Source: Ixodes scapularis (taxonomy: Eukaryota; Arthropoda; Arachnida; Ixodida; Ixodidae). From it: a DNA stretch of 64,000 nucleotides. The notes beneath the pieces were generated by a model that had not been told where the DNA came from, ran no database searches, and saw only the letters and a program-made list of their open reading frames with translations. Within the stretch, counting starts at the first letter, position 1. Each line of letters opens with the position of its first letter. Both the position numbers and the translations under genes were made by a program. Below are positions 1 to 9,660 of this stretch, in pieces. The stretch spans positions 174,526,995 through 174,590,994 of the forward strand of contig NW_024609835.1 of NCBI RefSeq assembly GCF_016920785.2. Direction: 5' to 3'.

Positions 1-309
1 CGATGCTTACGCTTTTTAAAGTCACCGAAAACTTAAGAAGCAGAGGGAGTAGCGAGCCGAGCATCTTATTAACGGTCAGGAACCAATCAGGTCGCTGCAT
101 CAGTTGATAACGACGCCAAAAAGCGAATCACTAAGCAATAAGCATAAACAGGATAATCCCCGCCCTGACTTTCTCAAGTTTTTTTTGTGCCTATAAAGGA
201 TGCACGCGGCGAGGCTGGAGGGAAAACAAGCTCGAACCCTTGTGCGAAGCTTTTTCACAAATACCTCTTCACTCAGCTTCGTTTTTGTGCCCTTTCCCTT
301 TTCCGGAAG
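1..309. other. Intron or flank upstream of the homeobox exon
   Basis: No coding exon is recognised here. The last 30 bases or so are pyrimidine-rich and end in ...CCGGAAG, a plausible splice acceptor for the homeobox exon. An alternative AG lies at about 275. The earlier exons of the gene, carrying the N-terminal part of a Mox protein, must lie left of the window. Confidence 0.5.
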
Positions 310-482
310 AAGACGAAGGAGGCGCGGACAGCGGCTGTTCGGAGGAGAAGCCCCGCAAGGAGCGCACGGCCTTCAGCAAGCACCAGGTGCAGGAGCTGGA
401 GTCGGAGTTCGCGCAGCGCAACTACCTCACCAGGCTTCGGCGCTACGAGATCGCCCTGGCGCTGGACCTCACCGAGAGACAG
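310..482 (+). CDS. Mox: Mox/Meox-class homeobox protein, exon with homeodomain residues 1-44 (partial)
   Basis: This exon encodes an acidic linker (EEDEGGADSGCSEEK) and then homeodomain positions 1-44. It starts PRKERTAFSKHQVQELESEF, with Arg5, Phe8, Leu16 and Phe20 in their canonical places. Helix 2 reads NYLTRLRRYEIALALDL and the exon ends TERQ. The KERTAF start together with NYLTRLRRYEIA...LDLTERQV is the signature I associate with Mox proteins (vertebrate MEOX1/2, fly buttonless), which are nuclear DNA-binding regulators of mesoderm. The donor is CAG|gtgcgt at 482/483, phase 0. The 5' boundary is inferred: AG at 308-309 follows a pyrimidine tract, but AG at 311-312 or about 275 is also possible. 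The downstream partner is 5237-5482. Other Antp-superclass families fit less well because of the RLRRYEIA helix. Homeobox identity is near certain and the Mox class is likely. Confidence 0.9.
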
Positions 483-801
483 GTGCGTGCACTATACGAA
501 TTGTCGACAAGCTGTGCGCGCAAGGACGCGTCACTACACTCAACATTGTCTGGTTTCATACGCACTGAATTCCCTAGGCGAATTTGAAGCGCTATCCATA
601 AGGACTCTGTGATTGCGCCTTGAAAGCGGTGCATGCAGCGCGCACGCAGACGCAACAAGTCACAAACAGAAAGGCACTCCGGAAGCGCTCCAAATCCACC
701 AGGAAAATTCCACATATTCGGTGATTTTAGTCGGAACGACGCGCACCGAACACACTCCTGGCCACTCGGGAGTAAATAACTCGCGTCAACGTGTTTTGAA
801 C

Positions 802-849
802 AACATGTTTTGAAGGTACAGCTCGCGCTGGGTACCTTCAAAACATGTT
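802..849. repeat. Perfect 18-bp inverted repeat (hairpin)
   Basis: AACATGTTTTGAAGGTAC at 802-819 is mirrored exactly at 832-849, with a 12-nt spacer. It sits in the first part of the Mox intron. It could be a tiny foldback element or an RNA hairpin. Confidence 0.85.
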
Positions 850-3407
850 CACCAGTGAGCGTAAGGAGAGTTGCCGTGCCCACCAACTTTATGTAACGCT
901 AAAGCCCACGGCAGCCTTCGGTAGAACTATTCTAAAACTGCCTACTGTATATTCTATAGGAGTCCACTTACCATGGCAACCAGCGTGTTTGGAGCTCCGT
1001 CTGCCCTTAATTAGCCAGCTCGCTCGCGTACTCGCTTTGACTTCAACCAGCGTTACGTCGCTTGATTTCCGTGTTACTTCGCTGTCGACGTGAGCCCTCA
1101 AATTAGTTAAACACAGTAAGAAGTACTGTGTTAGTTAGCAAGCTTTGATAGGATCGAACGGCCTCACCTTCCTCCACCCTTATCGATATATACATCGCCA
1201 GTGGATTGCAGTTCTACGTTTCGCTGACCTATCGGGTTTCCCTTTGAAGGATTGTTGCAGAGATGTGCCCGAGAATATTTCTACTGTGAGCCTGAAACAC
1301 TGGCGATCCTATCTTAATGTAAAAATGAAAATAAAAAGTGGATGCGTTGGGATACCGTCGAAGGATACTAGCCATACGGACACCACTGTAGCGATTGTTC
1401 AATGGTAAGAATGGATAACGGAGCAATTATATTCCGTTATTTCTGACCCACCGGCAACACGCAACGGCGCATCCGTATGATTCGCTGAGGAAACTCATAT
1501 TAGTATAAATTTTACATTTGTGGCAGAGACATTTCTCAGCCCAGATTGATGGCACCTCGTGGTATTCGAAGTAACTCAGCGTGCGAATATTACTCTAATA
1601 TTCACTCTTTAAGTTTACTGCGATAAGGGAAGTGACGTCAATGATACAAGCCGGTAAAATGTTACAGTTCGAGATGTAAAGCAGGAAAAAAAATAAGGGT
1701 CCTGAACTGATATCTTGTCAGCAGTACACCTGAGCTAGGTGTAGGACAACGAATACCTGTTGGCGGGTAAGCATCACCGGCAGTATTTTGTATAATATAT
1801 GATGTGCCAACATAATATAATATTTTTTTCATTACACGATTGCACCCGATTACAATTTTTTTATATTCAAATGAGCGCGGAAGATATTCAATAGCAATAA
1901 CCACATCGCACTTGTGAAGAGAATGGCATCTTTTATTTTTTTATTTTTTTGAGAGAGCTGTTTAAAGTTAAGGGCACGTATGCATTGGAGCAAAAACTGG
2001 AGAAAAGAAGCAATGGTGAAAACACATTAATAGTGAAAGAATACAACAAAACAAAGAGCAAAAATGGGCGATGATACACTTTTCCAACGGAATGATGACA
2101 CCACCTGTATATACCGGAAACTGCGTTTAGAGGACAGAAACACATCCGTATAATCCACCACCGGGTATTAATAGGTGCGGGTCTGTAATCACCGTAACTT
2201 ACCTCAGCTAGAAGGAAGAAAGCCCGTGCACTAGTATGTGACGTCATCACAGAGAGATCAAGCGTGGGCGCAGGTAGGACCCGACTGTTTCGTCAACATT
2301 CGGCTGGGCGTCGTGTGCAATGCAATTAGTGCGACGGAGTAGGTTCAGCGTCGGCTTCGGGTCCAATAGAGCCTTATCGAAATTTAGACTGGCAACCTTA
2401 TTCGCTATCATCATCTTGACGTGTCTGGAATATGTGCCCAACAAATGGCGGTCTTCTTGAAGCTGATGAAGGAAAACGTTTAAGATACTATACCAATCGG
2501 AGGTACGAGGTCTGCACGTTCGAGACGTCGGTACAACACGACACGAATGTGATACGACGGTAGCATGAGCGGCTATTTCGGAATGGGATCCATTCGACCG
2601 GTCTTAGCGTAAGTCTGCTTCCAGAGTCTTTTCATAGCGGAAATTTAATCAATGGGATTATGGGTCGCCGCTTTTTACTGGTCAGTTTTTTTCGTTCACA
2701 CCATTCAAGCTGAAACAAATGAAGAAATCATTATGGGGTGATCTAAGAACTAATTTTTATCTACCATTGATGCGACGGCGCCCGATGAAATATAGTTTCA
2801 AGACCGGCGTTACTTTGTCGAAGGTGAAACTACTTTTTTAGCCACCAGGTGGCACTGCATTTTGAAAAAAGGGTCCATAGCTGAGTCGGCGCGATCCGAG
2901 CGTGATGAGGTGACGTGGAGGAGGGGGAAGCTATTCGCAGGATTTTTACATCATAGGTGGTGCCGTAACGCTCCGACTCCGTTTTGTACTTTGCGGTGAC
3001 CGTAGCTTGCCGGTGCTTTTCGGATGCGCCTTCATGAGCGAACATGCACTTTTGAGTCTGTGATTCAGTTTGCAACCAAGGAAGTAGGCGGCAGGCGACT
3101 GTATTATACCTACTTGGATTTTGCATACAGCGGGTAATGGGCGCTCAACGAATGTGGTATATTGTCTCTGAACGGCAACCTCAGTTACCAGGGGCCTTAT
3201 TATGTTTATAGACATATTGTACTTATAGACTGGGTGTAAACCACGTGGACCAACGTCGTCCTATTGAACGTGTCAACATATATTTTACGATATATCAAAG
3301 TGTCGAATTGACGGAGGTAAATTAGCTACCATTTTACATTTTGAATATTCATCTTTATGCAATCCCACCAATAAGAAAGTTGCGAAGCCTGCTAAGAAAC
3401 AACGTAC

Positions 3408-3879
3408 CGTGTCGTTTCCGTCAAGGTAGCCCTCGTGTGTCTAGTGTTTTATAGCTATAAACAAAGCAAGAAAAAGTGAAAAAAAAGTCAATCTTTCCAC
3501 TCTGGTGAAGATGGAAACCAGCGGAGATGTGCAATGGAAAGTAATGGCCAGCCGCATGTAGGCAAGCCAGAGTGGAAAGGCTGCCACCATCTATGAGCGA
3601 CGGCGGCAACCAGATACGTAGCTTGCCGCCGTCTCTCATAGATGGCGGTAAGGGTCCAGAATTTGTTGTGTTCATTTCTTTGCGGGGGACAAGATCCTGG
3701 AAGAACAGGCCCTTAGCAGCTCCGCCGTAAAAAAAAGACACGTGGCAAACGGCATTAACATTACAACTAGCAAGCATGTAGTCATCTGAGATATTTTAAA
3801 AATATCACGCGTGGTTTTGGACTTTTTCTACCACTCTAGACATTGAACACACGAGGGCTACCTTGATGAAAACGACACG
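3408..3879. mobile_element. 472-bp MITE-like element with 33-bp terminal inverted repeats
   Basis: The left end at 3408 begins CGTGTCGTTTCCGTCAAGG. The right end, read in reverse from 3879, begins CGTGTCGTTTTCATCAAGG. The match continues through GTAGCCCTCGTGTGT, giving about 31 of 33 positions. The interior holds a second inverted repeat around 3490-3660, in which CTTTCCACTCTGG and a GCCGCCGTC...ATAGATGG segment are mirrored. No coding capacity and no clear target-site duplication were found. Confidence 0.75.
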
Positions 3880-4004
3880 AGGAGGTGGTTCTCGACACGC
3901 TCCTCAACTTTCGCATTGTTGGGTTCGCGCACAAATTATTAAAGCGTGAAGCGCTTTAAATATTGTTTGTCTGTCCGTCCATCCGCCTGTCGGTCTGTCT
4001 GTGC

Positions 4005-4385
4005 ATTCGCCGCTACATTTAGCGGGGAAACTGAATTGGTGTTTAGGTCACGTAATGTCAATTGATGTCACGTGATCTATGTGCCAATTCACTTTTCCCG
4101 CTAAATTTAGGAAAAAAATGGATGTCACGTGACTTGACATCGCGTGACCTACACAGCAATGCGGTTTCCCCACTATATTTAACGGAAAACATTTATACGA
4201 CATGAACTGACGTCACGTGCCGCGTGGTGTGCACACGAATTCGGTTCCTCGTTGTATTTAGCGAACAAATTGTCGTCATGTGGCATCAATTTTATCGCTA
4301 AATACAGAAGGGAAACCGCATTGGTCACGTGACCTGACGTCACGAGACCTGTGCACCAATTCAGTTTCCCCGGTCAATGTATATC
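4005..4385. repeat. Palindrome-rich array: TTTAGCGGGGAAA / CACGTGAC units
   Basis: Blocks of the form CTAAATTTAGCGGGGAAA and GAATTGGTGCACAGGTCACG recur in alternating orientation at roughly 100-bp spacing, with several CACGTGAC and TGACGTCA palindromes. The same vocabulary reappears at 45904-46260, so this is a dispersed family rather than a unique regulatory region. Confidence 0.7.
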
Positions 4386-5236
4386 GGGGAATTTGATAAA
4401 AGGCAAAGTTCTTTACTCCACCAAACAACTGTTTAATGTCTTCGAAATAATTTTACACGACCAGACCTTATATACTGCATTTAATGCATTCTAGGACTTG
4501 GGATATAAAGGACCCTGCCGATTTTTATTTAATTGGTTATTCAATTTATCTGCGTTAATACACCGATCTCACCAAGCATTCGGCGCATGAGTGAAGCCGC
4601 CATAACTTTAGTTGGCAATGACAGAGTTGTCTTGCGCTCTGCACATGCGGAGCTCCAGCGAGGTTACTGCAAGTGCAGAAAAAATGCGTTTCATCGATCC
4701 ATTACGGCAGCTGTGTTGCGTCGCAAAACTAGATTCTGAGATTGGCTTATTAGTCAGTTCAGCACGTCGTGATAAATACCTGGAATTGCTTAGTAGAGTT
4801 ATGAGCAAGACCGCAATGGTTCGGCATGCGTAGCGTATGTAGCTTTTTGTTTTCGTTTTTTTTTTTGTATAAGTTAGTTGAAACACTTTGTATACATATA
4901 GTAAAAAACACGTTTGAATTGCAGTAATGATACAACAAAAGTCGTTGGCTGGCCGTGGGGTGCCCGTCCGCGGCAAGTAGACAGCAAGATGAAAAATAAT
5001 TTTGTGAATTGGTTTTAAAATGCGACAAAATTTCGCAGTTCATGTTTGAAGAATGTTGCACAGCAGGTCCTCAGCAGCTCAATAAAGGAAATTTTACGCA
5101 GATCAAAGACGGTACAAAATTCTGTCACGTTTCTACGAGAATCTGCACAACACTTTTCGCAACTTTCTTCCTTTTTTTTTTTTTTTTTGTAGCGTGAATT
5201 GGTGTGCTTAATTGGCTGGCGTTTGCTCGATTCCAG

Positions 5237-5482
5237 GTGAAGGTGTGGTTCCAGAACCGACGAATGAAGTGGAAGCGCACCCGAGGTGCCACCCACGTGG
5301 CTCCGACAGAGAGAATGCAGAGAAACGCTTCGGCCGGACTCGTCCTGTCCGCTTGCCTGACTGCGGGCAGCGTAGAAGAGGACGGCCACTACGCTGCGGA
5401 CGACTCCGGGGACGCAGGCCAAGGGGCACCGCTACTGCAACCATCCTCTCTTCGGCACTTTCTTCCATACAAACCTTCTTGA
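5237..5482 (+). CDS. Mox: Mox/Meox-class homeobox protein, last exon (homeodomain residues 45-60 and C-terminus)
   Basis: The exon begins after the acceptor TTCCAG at 5231-5236 and reads VKVWFQNRRMKWKRTRG in phase with the upstream exon. This supplies helix 3 with Trp48, Phe49, Gln50, Asn51 and Arg53, the DNA-recognition residues. Gln50 fits an Antp-superclass factor preferring TAAT-type sites. A low-complexity tail of about 66 residues follows, with an acidic patch (VEEDGHYAADDSGDAG) and ending HFLPYKPS before TGA at 5480-5482. The tail is not recognisably conserved to my eye. Splicing joins TERQ to VKVW without a frame change. No second stop or frameshift suggests decay, so this looks like a functional terminal exon. 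Confidence 0.92.
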   Translation: MKVWFQNRRMKWKRTRGATHVAPTERMQRNASAGLVLSACLTAGSVEEDGHYAADDSGDAGQGAPLLQPSSLRHFLPYKPS

Positions 5483-5509
5483 ACGCACGCCCATACGTGT
5501 CAAAACGAA

Positions 5510-5515
5510 AATAAA
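5510..5515 (+). promoter_or_regulatory. Candidate AATAAA polyadenylation signal of Mox
   Basis: AATAAA lies 28 bases after the Mox stop codon. That would give a very short 3' UTR; other A-rich sites follow near 5560. The position is consistent with transcript end formation but is not proven. Confidence 0.5.
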
Positions 5516-5954
5516 TACGAGGAAAACTTACGTACATGTCGTTTTACGCCATTAAATTAAAAAAAAAGTAGTAGAAAAGAGAAAGAATGTGGTGAATGAA
5601 CATCGTGTGTTTGGAAGGTTGAGCGTGTTGGTGACTGTCGTGGCGTTTTTCTACCCAGACAGTTTCTTGAAATGTCAACTCGGAGCGAGCACGTTTCGTC
5701 TAATACGAAACGCCCCCTTTACAAACCGTCAAAGCAGAGCGTAGCAACGCTAAAGTTTCTGCATATGAATACAATTGTTTGTATCCCAGTCGGAATTTGT
5801 TACTGCCCGAAATAGTGAGGTCGAAAATCCCACTTTTAACGCATCTTACAAAACACGCACTGTTCGCTGCATGCCTCAGACAGCGTCTGCATACTGTATT
5901 TTGTACGATGTATTAGCAACCTGACTCCAGCTTAATTCTGCTGTGCTTGTTGCT
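5516..5954. other. Mox 3' flank, nothing recognised
   Basis: AT-rich sequence with no open frame of interest and no clear repeat, running up to the LINE fragment. Confidence 0.5.
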
Positions 5955-6200
5955 TCTGGGGTTTTTCCAGGATAGTTTTTAGGTCCGTCGCTTTTTAAGT
6001 CTATATTAACGACCTTCCTGAACTATCTCCTCGTCTATACGTACGTTGTTCGCGATTTTGTTACATTTACCTAAGATGCTAGATTATTGTGATAATGGTG
6101 TACTTCAGTCCGACATCAACGCTGTCTTTCAGTGGTGCGATTATGGTCTATAAAACTCAACACTAACAAGTGCAAGTATACGCTTGTTACTCGCAAGTTT
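5955..6200 (+). pseudogene. Decayed non-LTR retrotransposon reverse-transcriptase fragment
   Basis: Reading across frames gives SGVFPG*FLGPSLF, then YINDLPE, then a degraded catalytic box (RDFVTF, where FADDFV is expected), then VLQSDINAVFQWCDYGL*KLNTNKCKY and LVTRK (quoted as separate pieces). This order matches the family core SGVPQGSVLGPLLF - YINDLP - ADD - INxVxxWCxxWxLxLNxxKCK of LINE reverse transcriptases. In-frame stops and frame changes show it is dead. Everything downstream of about 6200 is too eroded to follow. The clade is undetermined (CR1/Jockey-like). Confidence 0.75.
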
Positions 6201-7117
6201 CAAGGCATTCATCATTACTGCTTCATTTGGAGTTGGTAGTTTGATACAAATGTCTGGGCGTGCACATAACTTCTCACCATTTATGAAAAACGCGTTTAGT
6301 GCACAACCAGCTACGCTAATAGCAGGTTAGGTCACCCCAGAACGTAACGTTTCCTTGGGACCTATTTCAATCAAGTTACTTCTTACAAAACCCTAATTCT
6401 TCGCAAAGTTAGAATTTGTACCTTCTCTCTGGAATCCTGGAAAATATACTTTCATTCTTGTATTGAAAGCCATACCAAAGATATACGCTTATTTTATTCT
6501 CACGAATGACCACCGCAGCTACTGCAAGAGTCACTAGCAGTAAAACCACTCTGTCAGTGGCACCGGAGTCTTCCCGCCAAAAAAACAAAATTGCTCGTCT
6601 TTTTTTTTCATAAAATTTATTTTTGCTTGCGAAGTAAACAATGAACAACCACCGCAGATATGTTAATGAACTTGTGAAAGACGAGGGAGGAAGACGACGG
6701 GGCGGAAGGCACGTGGCAAGTGGTCGTCCGAAGAAACACGAGTTGGCGCTTGACAGAGCGTGCTGCGAGAGGCTGGGGCCGGGCAAGAACACTAAAGCCT
6801 GCCTGACCCATGGCGACCGCCGGAGCGGTCCCCCAGCGAAGCTCGGACTAGGACAGGCGGGAACGGCGAGACCTGGCCACACCGTCGGCCTAGACCTGGA
6901 CAATTCCGCTGTGGTTTGGCAGCAAGACTCGGGCCATGACAGCCAGGAACAGCTAGCCTACCAGCGCTGGCGTGGGAATGACGATCCGCAGGCCCGGACA
7001 CGGACTCCGACTTCTTGTGCTTGGCACCACGGGCGACAACTAGAATCGACGGGCCCGGACTGCCGGCTCTTGAGGACGGGCAATCGGGGAGTACAGTAAA
7101 CCCATTCGCTGCCTTCT
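6201..7117. other. Unassigned region, GC-richer from about 6640
   Basis: From about 6640 the base composition rises and overlapping open frames occur on both strands (plus 6641-7099, minus 6409-6903). None has a recognisable domain. Given the primer-binding-like site just downstream, part may be a diverged LTR, but I cannot define its 5' end. Confidence 0.35.
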
Positions 7118-7220
7118 CGTTGTGTTGTGTCACTGTTTGGGAGACCAGCGAAGTACAGACTGATCGGGCGGCCTATTATTATAGAGCGACCCCACATAAA
7201 AGTGGCATTCAACGTGGGGC
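7118..7220 (+). mobile_element. Probable degraded LTR-retrotransposon LTR/PBS junction
   Basis: TGGCATTCAACGTGGGGC at 7203-7220 matches 15 of 18 bases of the tRNA-Lys(CTT) primer-binding site TGGCGCCCAACGTGGGGC. The 15-mer CGTTGTGTTGTGTCA at 7118-7132 lies upstream. The same 15-mer occurs upstream of the perfect PBS at 15854, suggesting related LTR elements. Confidence 0.5.
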
Positions 7221-7947
7221 CCGGTCGGTACGCCTATGCTTCTGGTTGCCGCCAGGGAGTCTCACAGATTCGTGGAGCGGGTTGTTCACTAACGCTAACG
7301 ACGCCCGTCGAGACAAAGTCGGTCGAAAGTTTGGTGACTTGTCTCACAGCAGAGCTCAGCAGCTGTCTTCTCCTGGAGTCGAGTACCTAAATACCCCGAA
7401 GGACGACGCTGCAAACGCGCTCTCTTGGGTACCTCGGGATGGTGGTCCTACTCATCGACGCTAAGTGTCCCAACCTTGGACAGGACAGTCCTGAGGTTTA
7501 CGCCAGCAATCGTACCTGGAGCACGATAGCTGTCGGTCATTGACGGGTGCTTGTTTCCGTGGCCCCACTGCCTCCCGTCGAACCTCGTCGCTGCATTGCG
7601 AGTTGGCGTCCACGTTCGGCTCTCGTGAATGGGTTGGCGCCGGAACCATATCTCTGTCGCGTCCCTCCGCCACCTCCATCGATGTTGCGATGACACAAGG
7701 CCTTTGCCATATCGGGGCATTGCCGTCTTCTACGGCCAGCAGCTTGCATCGGATCCCCTCGCTGCGCACTCCCACGACGAGTTGTCCCTCAGTGCTTCGA
7801 TCAAGCACGCACCGAATGCGCAGTTCGTTGCCAACCATCTCAGTTTCACTACGCACTCGTCGATTGGCTCTCGGCTTTCCTGGGTACGTTGTCAAAGTTC
7901 TGCTGCTCAGTCACAACAGAACGCTTGGGCTTGTAATGCTTCAGAAG
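7221..7947. other. Possible remnant of retroelement internal region, no domain identified
   Basis: Open frames run on both strands (for example minus 7461-7895, 144 residues; plus 7540-8106, 188 residues) in GC-richer sequence. I could not identify gag, protease, reverse transcriptase, RNase H or integrase motifs. A DAANALSWVP string on the plus strand at about 7408-7437 faintly recalls the DALSR motif of gypsy RNase H, but that is too weak to rely on. Confidence 0.3.
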
Positions 7948-8288
7948 TACAGCTGCAACGGAAAAAGAGTAGCACAAGAGACCGATGAGCGGAGCGGCAG
8001 AACCGCGACACGCGGCGCTATTGTTCCCGAGCTCGCCGATAGCGAGAGTGCAAGTCATGTTGCACTTTTTCATTGTGGGGATGGCCGGCGGAAATTTGAG
8101 GGATAAGATAGGTTTTAAAATGCAGGCTTTAAAATAAGCTGCTTGCTGCCGGCCGCTCCCTCGTTGAGACATGGAACGTGACTGTCACTCTCGCTATCGG
8201 CGCGCTCGGGAACAAGAGCGCCGCGTGTCGCGATTTTGCCGCTCCGGTCATCGGTCTCTTGTGCTACTCTTTTTCCGTTGCAGCTGTA
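7948..8288. mobile_element. 341-bp near-palindromic foldback element
   Basis: The left arm 7948-8055 and right arm 8180-8288 are reverse complements over about 105 bp with only a few differences. Each starts TACAGCTGCAACGGAAAAAG from its outer end and includes GAGACCGATGA, CGCGACACGCGGCGCT and GCCGATAGCGAGAGTG. The central spacer is about 125 bp. There is no coding capacity. This is a typical foldback/MITE layout, and its transcript would be a long hairpin. Confidence 0.8.
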
Positions 8289-8467
8289 CCTCACTTACGT
8301 TTTGGTAAGTTTTATTCTCTGGCGTCTCCAGAAGGACCAGGTTTTGTAGTGTCATGTAGGCTTAGTCATAGGGTCACTGTGACGAACACATTTGTTTTGC
8401 GCTGGTCGTCGAAATCGCTGACTCTTGCAAAAGCTTCAAACCGCTCCAGGTAGACCTCCGGTTATTA

Positions 8468-9652
8468 CAAAGAGTTATTATAATGTACGCTAGAGGTTCA
8501 ACTGGCGCTAGTGTCTATGCGACTTCCGGGAGGCAAATTGAAGCAGACAGTAACCAGTCAACTTTTGCGGTGTTCCTGTGCATTCCTATGGGAAAACTCG
8601 CGTGAATTTTGTCTCTTCGCCGGAAAATAACATAAATAACTTTTATTATTTCGGTTGTGCCGGATAGTATGTACCTTTATTAATATTGTAAAAGTGTAAT
8701 TGCTTTAATTACAGCATTTTTCTTTAACATTGAACGATGTTACTCTTTGCTATATTTCAGGCCCAAACCTCTGTTCCGTGGCAAATATGTAAAAACGAAC
8801 GACGATTCTGAGCTAACTACCGATCGAAAGGAATGTAGAGTTTGTTCAAGGTTCGCTAGCATTCCGGTGCCGGTTATATATTGCTAATATGCCCGTCCTG
8901 TCACTCTATGAGTATGACTCCGTCGTGCATCGTTACGATCGGTTAAAGAACATTCGAATGTAAAAAAATAAAGCACGTGGGCTACGAAAGGTGTGTCTTT
9001 ATTATTTTCGATGTCAGGCAGTTTTTATCGGGCACTTGTTTTCTGACCTCTCCCTATTTGTAAAGATTTGGAGCGTGTTGTTGATGATTTGAACCCAGAA
9101 CATGCATCTTCGCACATATTCACGGGCAGAAAAAATAAAGCAGTACTGATTTATTGCAAATCGGACTATATTACGTGGCTTTCAATTTATTTTGATCGCC
9201 TGCATGCACAAGGAGTTACTTATCCAGTGTTCCTGCGTAGTTTTTGCCGTCTCTCTTGGTTTTCCACATGTCCTTTGTTCGTTTGACACGTATATCCCCC
9301 ATGGCGGAAAGCGCCGACGCCGTGTTCGCGCTAACAGTGTCCGGCAGTTCACACAAATACATGCACGAAACGGTTTTAGCACCGTTTTTCATACCACGAA
9401 TTTCAAATAAAAACGCCGTAACTGACCAATTATTTCGTCTGCGTGACTGAAAAAATGATCCAATGTGCCCAGTACGTACGGAATATTTGTGATATTTGCT
9501 CTTATAATCGTGCGCAGCGAGAAAATAAACTCACATTTTACCATAGAAAAGCATTACCGGAAGTTAATTCCCGACTGGTTGCTGTCTGCTTCAATTTGCA
9601 GCAGCACACTAGCGCCAGTTGAACCTCTAGCGTACATTATAATAACTGTATG
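8468..9652. mobile_element. hAT-like element (1,185 bp) with long TIRs and perfect 8-bp target duplication
   Basis: GGTTATTA occurs at 8460-8467 and again at 9653-9660, directly flanking inverted ends. Both ends start CA and share an identical ~42-base block (AGTTATTATAATGTACGCTA followed by GAGGTTCAACTGGCGCTAGTGT). After a short indel they share GCAAATTGAAGCAGACAG and ACCAGTC. An 8-bp duplication with CA-starting termini fits the hAT superfamily. The interior has AT-rich sequence and a 72-codon open frame (9068-9286) with no recognisable transposase motif, so the element is non-autonomous. The near-identity of its ends suggests relatively recent insertion. Confidence 0.8.
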
Positions 9653-9660
9653 GGTTATTA

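Larger units (their letters stand above)
483..5236 (+). other. 4.75-kb homeobox-interrupting intron of Mox
   Basis: The intron is bounded by GTGCGT at 483 and TTCCAG at 5231-5236. It splits the homeodomain between Gln44 and Val45, a position used in many homeobox genes. It contains a perfect hairpin (802-849), a terminal-inverted-repeat element (3408-3879) and a palindrome-rich array (about 4005-4385). Between these I see AT-rich sequence with no convincing exon. The short open frames, such as 1145-1408 and 4533-4739, lack recognisable domains. Confidence 0.85.

Noticed and set aside
7408..7437. DAANALSWVP string as gypsy RNase H DALSR motif
   Set aside because: Only a few residues match and no neighbouring RNase H or integrase motifs support it.
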